From CAZABC01 sp964483405 (lineage in GTDB: Bacteria > Chloroflexota > Limnocylindria > Limnocylindrales > CSP1-4), in the NCBI GenBank assembly GCA_964483405.1, contig CAZABC010000035.1, forward strand, positions 1 through 22,057: a stretch of 22,057 bases of DNA, in the 5' to 3' direction. The notes under the pieces are model-generated. The model did no database searches. It had not been told where the DNA came from and saw only the letters and a program-made list of their open reading frames with translations. The translations under genes and the position numbers were made by a program. Positions 8,293 through 14,872 of the stretch are shown here, piece by piece (the first letter of the stretch is position 1; the number at the start of each line of letters is the position of its first letter).

Positions 8293-9471
8293 ATGTCCGC
8301 ACCGCGCCGCATCGGGATCCTCACCGGCGGGGGCGACGTCCCCGGCCTCAACTCGGTCATCAAGTCCGTCGTCTACCGCGCCGCGGAGATGGGCACCGAG
8401 GTCTATGGCATCCGTCGCGGCTGGGAGGGCCTGACCCATCTCCGCGGCGAGCGCGGCCTCGACCCCGACTACGTGCGGCCGCTCGACCGGGCGAACACCC
8501 GGACGATCGACCGGACCGGCGGGACCGTCCTCCACACCTCCCGGACGAACCCGGTCAACATGCGGGCGAAGGGGCTGCCGGCCCACCTGGCCGCGGACCG
8601 GCGCGAGTCGTTCCGGACCGCGGAGGACCGCTACGACCTGACGCCGATCGTCCTCGACAACCTCGCCGCCCTCGGGATCGAGCGCCTCGTCACGATCGGC
8701 GGCGACGACACGCTGTCGTTCGCGCGGGTCCTCCACGACGCCGGCTTCCCCGTCGTCGCGATCCCCAAGACGATGGACAACGACGTCCAGGGGACGGAGT
8801 ACTGCATCGGCTTCTCGTCGGCCATCACCCGGGCGCGCGAGCTGATCAACCGCCAGCGGACGACCCTCGGCAGCCACGAGCGGATCGGGGTCTTCCGGAT
8901 CTTCGGCCGCGACGCGGGCTTCTCGGCGCTCTTCACCGCCTACGTGACCTCGACCCGCTGCCTGATCCCCGAGGCGCCCTACGACCTCGACCGGCTCGGC
9001 GACATCCTCGCCGAGGACCACCGGAACAACCCGAGCCGCTACGCGATCGTGGTCACGGCCGAGGGCGCCATCTGGCAGGGCGCCCAGATGGTCGACGTCG
9101 GCGACGCCGACGCGTTCGGCCACCGCCACAAGGCGAACGTCGGCGAGGCGCTCGCGGCCGAGCTGAAGCGGCGGACGGGGATCGAGGCCGTCGCCTCGGA
9201 GCTGACCTACGACCTCCGGAGCGGCGAGCCGGACATGCTCGACGCGATGGTCGCGATGACGTTCGCCAACATCGCGATGGACCTGATGGCCGACGGCGTC
9301 AGCGGGGTCATGACCGCGATCCGTGGCGGGAAGTACGGCCATACCTCCCTGCCGGCCGCCGGCAGCACCGCGCGCCGGGTCGACGTGCCGACGATGTACA
9401 ACGTCGAGCGGTTCCGGCCGCGCTACGACGGCCGGCACGGCGAGCCGATGCTGCTCCTCGAGGTCGACTGA
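8293..9471 (+). CDS. pfp: 6-phosphofructokinase, probably pyrophosphate-dependent
   Basis: A 392-residue cytoplasmic phosphofructokinase that phosphorylates fructose 6-phosphate in glycolysis. It begins with RRIGILTGGGDVPGLN, the phosphoryl-donor loop. Two positions that separate donor types both look PPi-like: GGDD (136-139) instead of the ATP-type GGDG, and PKTMDND (157-163) with Lys158 instead of the ATP-type Gly. D161 would be the catalytic base. PPi enzymes can run reversibly and save ATP. The start is ATG 8293; upstream in-frame sequence overlaps the tadA-like gene and is not plausible, and no clear Shine-Dalgarno is seen. It stands alone, diverging from tadA and converging with the next gene. 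Some related enzymes accept ATP, so the donor is inferred. Confidence 0.92.
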   Translation: MSAPRRIGILTGGGDVPGLNSVIKSVVYRAAEMGTEVYGIRRGWEGLTHLRGERGLDPDYVRPLDRANTRTIDRTGGTVLHTSRTNPVNMRAKGLPAHLAADRRESFRTAEDRYDLTPIVLDNLAALGIERLVTIGGDDTLSFARVLHDAGFPVVAIPKTMDNDVQGTEYCIGFSSAITRARELINRQRTTLGSHERIGVFRIFGRDAGFSALFTAYVTSTRCLIPEAPYDLDRLGDILAEDHRNNPSRYAIVVTAEGAIWQGAQMVDVGDADAFGHRHKANVGEALAAELKRRTGIEAVASELTYDLRSGEPDMLDAMVAMTFANIAMDLMADGVSGVMTAIRGGKYGHTSLPAAGSTARRVDVPTMYNVERFRPRYDGRHGEPMLLLEVD

Positions 9472-9507
9472 CCGAGGGGAGCGGGCGATCGCCGGATCGG
9501 GCGAGGG

Positions 9508-10386
9508 TCAGCCGTCGAGGCCGGCCAGCTCGCGGAGCGGTCGGGCGACGGCCGACATGTCCTCGTCGCCGTGGCCGCGAACGACGAGCCCGGTCTCGAG
9601 CTGCTCGCACAGCGCGCTGACCGGGAGGGCGACACCGATCTCGCGGGCGAGGTCCAGGGCGATCCCGAGGTCCTTCCGGTGGAGGATCGTCTTGAAGCCG
9701 AGCGGGTAGTCGCCGGCGATCATCCGGCCCGACCGGTTCTCGAGGACCCAGCTCCGGGCTGCTCCCCCGCCGAGCGCCTCGACCACGGTCACCGGGTCGA
9801 GACCCGCCTTCATCGCCAGGACCATCCCCTCGGCGACCCCGAGATAGGCGCCCGCAAGGATGACCTGGTTGACCGCCTTCGTCGCCTGGCCGGCGCCGAC
9901 CGGCCCGAGATGGGTGATCGTCCGGCCCATCGCCTCGAGGACCGGACGGGCGCGCTCGACGTCGGCCGCGTCGCCGCCGACGAGGATCGCCAGCGTCGCG
10001 TTCCGCGCGCCCTCGGAGCCGCCGGTGACCGGGGCGTCGACGAAGCGGATGCCGCGTGCGGCGAGCGCGGCCCCGATCGCCCGGGCCCCGGCCGGCGCGA
10101 TCGTCGAGCAGTCGATGACGAGGAGTCCGGGCGACCCGCCCTCGGCGATGCCTCGCTGCCCGAGCACGACGGCCTCGACGTCGGGCGTGTCCGAGACACA
10201 GACGACGACGACCTCGCTCGCCGCCGCGACCGCCGCCGGGTCGGCGGCCTCGGTCGCGCCCGCAGCCACGAGGTCGGCCGCCCGGCCCGGCGTCCGGTTC
10301 CAGACGACGAGCTCGTGGCCCGCCTGCCGCAGGTTGGCGGCCATCGCCGCGCCCATCGTCCCGAGGCCCACGAACCCGATGCGCAC
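9508..10386 (-). CDS. NAD(P)-dependent beta-hydroxyacid dehydrogenase (3-hydroxyisobutyrate / tartronate semialdehyde type)
   Basis: A 292-residue protein of the beta-hydroxyacid dehydrogenase family. The N-terminal Rossmann domain has GLGTMG (7-12) with N30-R31 after the second strand. The substrate loop DAPVTGG is at 117-123, and the catalytic lysine region GAGQATKAVNQ has K170 and N173. The C-terminal helical domain is complete. Members reduce or oxidise short beta-hydroxyacids such as 3-hydroxyisobutyrate, tartronate semialdehyde or succinic semialdehyde; the exact substrate cannot be read here. I chose GTG 10386 because GGGAGGA lies about 6-7 nt upstream and the fold begins at once (VRIGFVG). 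It converges with pfp, and a remarkable inverted repeat lies upstream. Confidence 0.9.
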   Translation of the reverse strand: MRIGFVGLGTMGAAMAANLRQAGHELVVWNRTPGRAADLVAAGATEAADPAAVAAASEVVVVCVSDTPDVEAVVLGQRGIAEGGSPGLLVIDCSTIAPAGARAIGAALAARGIRFVDAPVTGGSEGARNATLAILVGGDAADVERARPVLEAMGRTITHLGPVGAGQATKAVNQVILAGAYLGVAEGMVLAMKAGLDPVTVVEALGGGAARSWVLENRSGRMIAGDYPLGFKTILHRKDLGIALDLAREIGVALPVSALCEQLETGLVVRGHGDEDMSAVARPLRELAGLDG

Positions 10387-10418
10387 GGCCTGTCCTCCCG
10401 ATGGTCCCGGACACACGA

Positions 10419-10456
10419 GGACCGGTCCGCCCGATCGTAGCGGGGCGGACCGGTCC
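10419..10456 (-). repeat. 14-bp perfect inverted repeat with a -10-like element in its loop
   Basis: The arms GGACCGGTCCGCCC (10419-10432) and GGGCGGACCGGTCC (10443-10456) are perfectly complementary around a 10-nt loop, and each arm contains the palindrome GGACCGGTCC. The loop on the minus strand carries TACGAT, a plausible -10 for the downstream dehydrogenase gene. It could be an operator over that promoter or a terminator for the YeiH-type gene, although no T run follows. Confidence 0.6.
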
Positions 10457-10494
10457 GTGCGGGGCGCTGCAGCGGCGCGGGGCGCCAGCGGGTG

Positions 10495-11616
10495 TCAGCT
10501 GACGACGAAGTCGGCGAAGAAGAACGAGGCGAGGGCCAGGGCCAGGGCCAGGTTCAGGACGGTGGCGCCGGCGAACACGAGGACGGGCTTGACGCCTGCC
10601 TCGCGGACCGAGGTCACCCGGAACTCGAGGCCGATGCAGACGAAGGCGAGGGCGAAGAACCAGACGCGGAGGTCGTTGGCGACCTTGATCGCGGCCTTGG
10701 CGGCATCGGGGTCGCTCGCCGTCTCGAGGTACCAGGTCGCCACGGCGGAGGCGATGACGAAGCCGATGATGAACTTCGGGAAGCGGTTCCAGAGCGTCGA
10801 GAGCGGCACGCTCGCGCCCGGCCGCCGCTCGACGCGGTAGACGAAGTACGCGGCGAGGACGAACGCGACGACGCCCATCAGCGCGTTCTGGACGGTCTTG
10901 ACGATCGTCGCGATCTTCAACGCCTCGTCGCCGACGATCGAGCCGGCAGCGGCAACGGCCGCGGTCGTGTCGATGTTGCCGCCGATCCAGGCGCCGGCCA
11001 CGGCCTGCGACAGGCCGAGCTGCTCGACGAGCCACGGCTGGATGAAGATCGACGGGAGGGCGAACAGGATGACGAGGCTCGCGACATAGGCGAGCTGCTC
11101 CTTCTTCGCCTCGACCGCCCCGGCGGCGGCGATCGCCGCGGACACGCCGCAGATCGACACGCCGGCCGCGAGCAGGGCTCGCAGCTTCTGGTCGAGGCCC
11201 AGGGCGCCGGCGAGGAGCCATGTCGCGAGGAAGACGGTCGTGATGAGGATGATCGACTGGGCGAGCGCGGGGAGCGCCGCCTCGGCGATGAGCGCGAGGT
11301 TGATGGAGGCGCCGAGCAGGACGAGGCCCGTCTTGATGAAGAACTCCGTCCGGAAGGCCATGTTGATCCGGTCCCGGACGCCGAGGGCCGTGAGCACCGC
11401 GCCGCCGATGAGGCCGATGATGATCGCGTAGATCGGGAACTCGACCGACTTGAGCCAGTCGACGTCGGGGAAGTAGAGCGGGAGGTTCTTCTCGAGCACC
11501 CGGACGAGCCAGGTGAGGGCCAGGACGATGGCGAGCGAGATGGCCGCCCGGACCCACCAACCGGCGTCGCGGACCTCGCGGACCGGGGCCGGCTCGGGAG
11601 CGGTCGGGGCGGTCAT
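10495..11616 (-). CDS. YeiH/UPF0324 family membrane transporter (putative sulfate exporter)
   Basis: A 373-residue integral membrane protein with about ten hydrophobic helices. Family-type motifs are visible: FFIKTGLVLLGASINL (about 92-107), SICGVSAAIAAAG and GGNIDTTAAVAAAG in the paired central re-entrant-like segments, and a conserved KTVQNAL helix. The family is named after E. coli YeiH and often annotated as a putative sulfate exporter; the substrate is not established here. The ATG at 11616 overlaps the stop codon of the upstream small gene by four bases (ATGA), so the two are translationally coupled. The N-terminal 20 residues are Pro/Ala rich and cytoplasmic-looking. The gene ends 38 nt before a 14-bp inverted repeat. 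Confidence 0.85.
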   Translation of the reverse strand: MTAPTAPEPAPVREVRDAGWWVRAAISLAIVLALTWLVRVLEKNLPLYFPDVDWLKSVEFPIYAIIIGLIGGAVLTALGVRDRINMAFRTEFFIKTGLVLLGASINLALIAEAALPALAQSIILITTVFLATWLLAGALGLDQKLRALLAAGVSICGVSAAIAAAGAVEAKKEQLAYVASLVILFALPSIFIQPWLVEQLGLSQAVAGAWIGGNIDTTAAVAAAGSIVGDEALKIATIVKTVQNALMGVVAFVLAAYFVYRVERRPGASVPLSTLWNRFPKFIIGFVIASAVATWYLETASDPDAAKAAIKVANDLRVWFFALAFVCIGLEFRVTSVREAGVKPVLVFAGATVLNLALALALASFFFADFVVS

Positions 11617-11816
11617 GGCGCCACCTCGACGAGCGTCGGTACGAAGCTGCCGATGAGCTCACCGGTGATGACCCCGGCGAGCACGAGGCCGAGCAGGATC
11701 AGGCCGAACAGCGTCGCCGCCCAGTCCTCGCTGATCGAGAACCGGCCCGCCTGCTGGACCTCGGGCGGGGCTTCGGCCGGGGCCGGCGTCTGGGCGCCGG
11801 TCGGACCCTCCGTCAT
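11613..11816 (-). CDS. Small single-pass membrane protein coupled to the YeiH-type transporter
   Basis: A 67-residue protein with a Pro/Ala-rich hydrophilic N-terminus, a SEDWAATLFG motif (about 35-44) and one hydrophobic helix (about 40-60). The start is ATG 11816 with GGAGGAG 5 nt upstream; a longer start at 11837 lacks such a site. Its stop overlaps the transporter start (ATGA), so the two proteins are probably made together. The acidic-Trp-Ala entry into a helix resembles the extra N-terminal helix that I recall from some longer UPF0324 proteins. It may be a detached N-terminal segment or small subunit. That is inference from context and memory, not an alignment. Confidence 0.7.
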   Translation of the reverse strand: MTEGPTGAQTPAPAEAPPEVQQAGRFSISEDWAATLFGLILLGLVLAGVITGELIGSFVPTLVEVAP

Positions 11817-11838
11817 CTCCACTCCTCCATCCGTCATC

Positions 11839-11877
11839 GTCGGCCGAATGCCGACATCTTCCCTAGGACTACTAGGG
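11839..11877 (-). promoter_or_regulatory. Two 17-bp dyads 22 bp apart upstream of the transporter unit
   Basis: GTCGGC-CGAAT-GCCGAC (11839-11855) and CCCTAG-GACTA-CTAGGG (11861-11877) both have 6-bp perfect arms and 5-bp spacers, with centres at 11847 and 11869. They lie 23-61 bp upstream of the start codon, where a promoter or operator is expected. The arm sequences differ. Weak -10 candidates (TACCCT, preceded by TG) overlap the second dyad. Confidence 0.45.
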
Positions 11878-12083
11878 TATCAGGCCCGAACACGCGATTC
11901 CCAGCGAGCCGGGTCCGTGGGTCGTCGCCATTCGGCCACCCCGAGGGCCCCGGCTGACAGGGCCGGGTGGCCCGTTGCCGGGGACGGTCGGCATGGCCGC
12001 ACCGTGGCGACGGGCGGGGCCGATCGGGTCGGCCGTGGCCGGTCGACGGGTCGGACGACCGGCGCAAGGCTACGATGACCCGC

Positions 12084-13316
12084 ATGACCGCTCTGCTCTT
12101 CCGCTCCGCGCGCGTCGTCGACGGGGTCGAGGACGAGCCCATCGACGGTGTCGACGTCCTCGTCGTCGACGGTCGGATCGTCGAGGTCGGGCCCGGCCTC
12201 GGCGGACCGACCGCCATCGACCTCCGCGTCGTCGACCTCCGCGGCCGGACCCTCATGCCGGGGCTCATCGACGCCCACGTCCACCCGTCCGCGGCCGAGG
12301 TGGTCGAGACCTTCCAGCGGCCGATGCCGACCTCGCTCCGGGCGCTCCACGCGCGGCGTCGCCTCGAGGCCATGCTCCAGCGCGGGTTCACGACCGTCCG
12401 CGATGCCGGCGGTGCCGATGCGGGTCTTCGGAGCGCGACCGAGCAGGGCCTGATCGACGGCCCGCGGCTCCTCGTGGCCGGCAAGGCGCTCAGCCAGACG
12501 GGTGGCCACGGCGACGACCGGGTCGTGACCGACGACGACCCGCCGCCCGGCGCGTACCCGGGTGAGTTCGCCAGGATCGCCGACGGGGTCGAGGGGGTCC
12601 GCCTGGCCGCCCGCGAGGAGCTCCGGCGGGGCGCCGACCACATCAAGATCTGCGCCTCGGGCGGCGTGATGTCGGCGACCGACCCGGTCGACATGACCCA
12701 GTACACCGAGGAGGAGATGCGGGCCATCGTCGCCGAGGCGGCGTCGCGCCGGACGTACGTCCTCGCCCACGCGTACGGCGCGGACGCGATCGCCCGTGCG
12801 GTCCGCTCGGGGGTCCGCTCGATCGAGCACGGCAACCTCGTCGACGCCGAGGCCGCCGCCGAGGTCGTGGCGCACGGTGCCTGGGTCGTGCCGACGATGG
12901 TCGCCTACGAGGGTCTGGCCCGGCATGGCCGGGCGGCCGGCGTCGACGCCGCGCGGCTGGCGAAGAACGACGAGGTCCGGGCGGCCGGCCTGGCGGCCTT
13001 CGGCATCCTGCGGGCCGCCGGCGCGCGGGTCGGCTTCGGGACGGACCTGCTCGGCTCGCTCGACGAGATGCAGCCGCTCGAGTTCGAGATCCGGGCGGAG
13101 GTCGAGACGGCCGCCGACATCGTCCGCTCGGCGACGTCGGTCAACGCCGACCTGCTCGGGCGGGCGGATCTCGGGCGGATCCAGGTCGGGGCGACCGCGG
13201 ACCTGATCGTCGTCGACGGCGATCCGCTCATGGACGTCCGCGTCCTCGCCCGACCCGACCAGGCGCTGCGGATGGTCGTGACGGCGGGTCGGATCCGGGT
13301 CGACCGGGCCGGCTGA
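12084..13316 (+). CDS. Metal-dependent amidohydrolase (possible Xaa-Pro/Xaa-Arg type dipeptidase)
   Basis: A 410-residue amidohydrolase-superfamily enzyme. The metal site is complete: HxH at H65/H67 (DAHVHP), probable carboxylated Lys188 (HIKICASGG), H229 (LAHAYG), H249 (SIEHGNL) and Asp321 (GTDLL). The small beta-sandwich domain is split between the N-terminus and the C-terminus (GATADLIVVDGDP), as usual for the family. The closest style is the imidazolonepropionase-like group that includes bacterial Xaa-Pro, Xaa-Arg and Xaa-Lys dipeptidases; the substrate is unknown. A TACGAT -10 (12071-12076) would put the RNA start at the ATG at 12084, suggesting a leaderless mRNA; ATG 12075 is the alternative start. 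No signal peptide. It diverges from the transporter unit, and no functional link is visible. Confidence 0.9.
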   Translation: MTALLFRSARVVDGVEDEPIDGVDVLVVDGRIVEVGPGLGGPTAIDLRVVDLRGRTLMPGLIDAHVHPSAAEVVETFQRPMPTSLRALHARRRLEAMLQRGFTTVRDAGGADAGLRSATEQGLIDGPRLLVAGKALSQTGGHGDDRVVTDDDPPPGAYPGEFARIADGVEGVRLAAREELRRGADHIKICASGGVMSATDPVDMTQYTEEEMRAIVAEAASRRTYVLAHAYGADAIARAVRSGVRSIEHGNLVDAEAAAEVVAHGAWVVPTMVAYEGLARHGRAAGVDAARLAKNDEVRAAGLAAFGILRAAGARVGFGTDLLGSLDEMQPLEFEIRAEVETAADIVRSATSVNADLLGRADLGRIQVGATADLIVVDGDPLMDVRVLARPDQALRMVVTAGRIRVDRAG

Positions 13317-13371
13317 CGGGCGACTCGCGGCAAGCGCGGCGTCGCGGCCAGGCTCGTTGGGACGGTCGGGT

Positions 13372-13447
13372 TGGCGCGCCCGGCGGGACTCGAACCCACG
13401 ACCTTCAGGTCCGCAACCTGACGCTCTATCCGCTGAGCTACGGGCGC
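13372..13447 (-). tRNA. tRNA-Arg (anticodon GCG)
   Basis: The acceptor GCGCCCG pairs with CGGGCGC, the discriminator is G, and CCA is encoded (13372-13374). The D arm is GCTC/GAGC. The anticodon stem TCAGG/CCTGA closes the seven-base loop TTGCGGA, giving anticodon GCG; the T arm is GTGGG/CCCGC. It would read CGC directly and CGU by G-U wobble. Bacteria normally use tRNA-Arg(ACG), with A34 edited to inosine by TadA, for these codons. It lies 14 nt after tRNA-Ser(GCU) and is probably cotranscribed with it. Confidence 0.96.
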
Positions 13448-13461
13448 GCGCGAGGGGGTGC

Positions 13462-13553
13462 TGGCGGAGAGGGAGGGATTCGAACCCTCGAGGCAGGTTA
13501 CCCCACCTGGCGGTTTAGCAAACCGCTGCACTAGACCGCTATGCGACCTCTCC
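13462..13553 (-). tRNA. tRNA-Ser (anticodon GCU)
   Basis: A class II tRNA with a long variable arm (CCAGGTGGGG...CCTGCC). The acceptor GGAGAGG pairs with CCTCTCC, the discriminator is G, and CCA is encoded (13462-13464). The anticodon stem GCGGT/ACCGC closes loop TTGCTAA, giving GCU for AGC/AGU. It shares the acceptor stem with the two other tRNA-Ser genes and is first in a Ser-Arg pair. Confidence 0.96.
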
Positions 13554-13565
13554 GCCGCGGCCGGC

Positions 13566-13574
13566 ATCCTAGCA
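13566..13574 (-). promoter_or_regulatory. Extended -10 promoter for the tRNA-Ser(GCU)/tRNA-Arg pair
   Basis: The minus strand reads TGCTAGGAT 12 nt before the tRNA. It lies back to back with the aro operon promoter, whose -35 begins at 13587 on the plus strand. Confidence 0.45.
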
Positions 13575-13586
13575 CAGCGGGCCGCG

Positions 13587-13616
13587 TTGACGGCCGAGCG
13601 CCGGGTCCGCTATGGT
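13587..13616 (+). promoter_or_regulatory. Promoter of the aro operon
   Basis: TTGACG (13587-13592), an 18-bp spacer and TATGGT (13611-13616). The start is predicted near 13623, only about 3 nt before the leader-peptide ATG, so the leader peptide would be translated from an almost leaderless end. Confidence 0.65.
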
Positions 13617-13625
13617 CCACTGACG

Positions 13626-13664
13626 ATGCGGCACGCGACGTTCTACTTTCCAGGCCCGGCATGA
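13626..13664 (+). CDS. Leader peptide of the aro operon (Phe-Tyr-Phe)
   Basis: A 12-codon open frame, ATG to TGA, encodes MRHATFYFPGPA. Three consecutive aromatic codons (TTC TAC TTT, 13641-13649) precede a terminator by about 65 nt and a DAHP synthase gene by about 110 nt. This is the standard layout of ribosome-mediated attenuation: stalling at Phe/Tyr codons when charged tRNAs are scarce would change RNA folding and let transcription continue. The peptide itself probably has no other function. It is too short to judge by composition, so the case rests on context. Confidence 0.65.
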   Translation: MRHATFYFPGPA

Positions 13665-13713
13665 CCGATCCCGGATCCTAGACCCGGGAAACCACGGGTC
13701 GTGCCGGGTGGAG
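13648..13713 (+). promoter_or_regulatory. Candidate control hairpin of the aro attenuator
   Basis: CCCGGCATGACC (13655-13666, across the leader stop codon) pairs without mismatch, with one U.G, with GGTCGTGCCGGG (13697-13708). A GG bulge and about five more pairs extend it to 13648 and 13713, reaching the first base of the terminator stem. Its left arm would lie under a ribosome stalled at the aromatic codons. Two smaller hairpins (13669-13689 and 13681-13700) compete with it. The exact switching scheme is not resolved. Confidence 0.5.
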
Positions 13714-13737
13714 CAGAGGCGACGCCTCTGCTTTTTT
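13713..13737 (+). terminator. Intrinsic terminator (attenuator) before aroF
   Basis: GCAGAGGC-GAC-GCCTCTGC, a perfect 8-bp stem with a 3-nt loop, is followed by TTTTTT (13732-13737). It is the clearest rho-independent terminator in the window, and it lies between the operon promoter and the first enzyme gene. Confidence 0.85.
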
Positions 13738-13771
13738 GTTGGCCGGGACGGCCCCAGGAGCTGACCGAACG

Positions 13772-14872
13772 ATGATCGTGGCGATGACGGCCTCCGCGAC
13801 GGAGGTCGATATCCTCGGGGTGAAGAGCACCATCCTCGCCGAGGGGCTGACGCCGTTCGACCATGCCGCGGGCGAGCGGACCGTCATCGCGGTCGTCGGC
13901 GAGGTCGGCGGACGCAAGACGGCCCTGATGGGCCGGCTCTCGGCGCTCCCCGGCGTCGACACCGTGACGCCGATCAGCCGGCCGTTCAAGCTCACCTCGC
14001 GCGAGTTCCACCCCGAGGACACGGTCATCCGCGTCGGCGACGCGGTGATCGGCGACGGCTCGCTGACGGTCATGGCCGGCCCATGTTCGGTCGAGAGCCG
14101 CGAGCAGCTCCTCGAGACCGCCGAGGGCGTGGCCGCCGCCGGGGCGACGATCCTGCGGGGCGGGGCGTTCAAGCCGCGGACCAGCCCGTACGCGTTCCAG
14201 GGCCTCGGCGTCGAGGCGCTCCGGTACCTCGCCGAGGCGCGCGAGCGGACCGGCCTGCCCGTCGTGACCGAGGTCATGGAGCCGAACCAGGTCGACATCG
14301 TCGCCGAGTACGCCGACATCCTCCAGATCGGCACGCGGAACATGCAGAACTACTCGCTGCTGACCGCGGTCGGCCGGGTGGCGCGGCCGGTGATGCTCAA
14401 GCGCGGCTACGGGGCGACGGTCGAGGAGTGGCTGATGGCGGCCGAGTACATCGTCAGCTCGGGCAACCCGAACGTCATCCTCTGCGAGCGGGGCATCCGG
14501 ACGTTCGAGACGTACACCCGGAACACGCTCGACCTCGCCGCGGTGCCGCTCCTTCACCACCTGACCCACCTGCCGGTCGTCGTCGACCCGTCGCATGCGA
14601 CCGGGAAGCGCTGGCTCGTGCGCCCGCTGGCGCTCGGCGGCGTCGCGGTCGGCGCCGACGGGATCATGGTCGAGGTCCACCCGCGCCCGGACGAGGCGCT
14701 GTCGGACGCCGAGCAGCAGCTGGACCTCGGCCAGTTCGCCGAGATGATGGCCGCCCTCATCCCCGTGCACGAGCACGTTCGCCCGCTCCACGGCGATGTC
14801 GACCGGGCGGCGCTCGCGCCGGCGACGCGCGCGCCGGCGGCCCTGGACGCCGGCGCCCTGTCGAAGCATTGA
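13772..14872 (+). CDS. aroF: DAHP synthase, type I-beta with N-terminal regulatory domain
   Basis: A 366-residue 3-deoxy-D-arabino-heptulosonate 7-phosphate synthase. It condenses phosphoenolpyruvate and erythrose 4-phosphate, the first step of the shikimate pathway. Residues 1 to about 70 form a ferredoxin-like (ACT-like) domain (MIVAM, ERTVIAVVG), the feedback-sensing module known from Thermotoga maritima DAHP synthase. The linker KLTSREFHPEDTVI is also of that type. The barrel has AGPCSVES (C105, metal ligand), GGAFKPRTSPYAFQGLG (K134, R136), IGTRNMQNY, LKRG, ERGIRTFE and DPSHATGKR. The start is ATG 13772, with AGGAG at 13756-13760. A C-terminal tail of about 25 Ala/Arg/Pro residues follows the barrel. 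It is the first gene after the Phe-Tyr-Phe attenuator, and its stop overlaps the aroA start. Confidence 0.95.
   Translation: MIVAMTASATEVDILGVKSTILAEGLTPFDHAAGERTVIAVVGEVGGRKTALMGRLSALPGVDTVTPISRPFKLTSREFHPEDTVIRVGDAVIGDGSLTVMAGPCSVESREQLLETAEGVAAAGATILRGGAFKPRTSPYAFQGLGVEALRYLAEARERTGLPVVTEVMEPNQVDIVAEYADILQIGTRNMQNYSLLTAVGRVARPVMLKRGYGATVEEWLMAAEYIVSSGNPNVILCERGIRTFETYTRNTLDLAAVPLLHHLTHLPVVVDPSHATGKRWLVRPLALGGVAVGADGIMVEVHPRPDEALSDAEQQLDLGQFAEMMAALIPVHEHVRPLHGDVDRAALAPATRAPAALDAGALSKH

Noticed and set aside
9472..9507. Bidirectional terminator between convergent pfp and the dehydrogenase gene
   Set aside because: Only a short palindrome (GGCGATCGCC) is visible, with no stable stem-loop or T run.
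14083..14868. Upstream-extended aroA frame overlapping aroF
   Set aside because: It lies entirely within aroF in another frame; the EPSP synthase fold begins right after TTG 14869.
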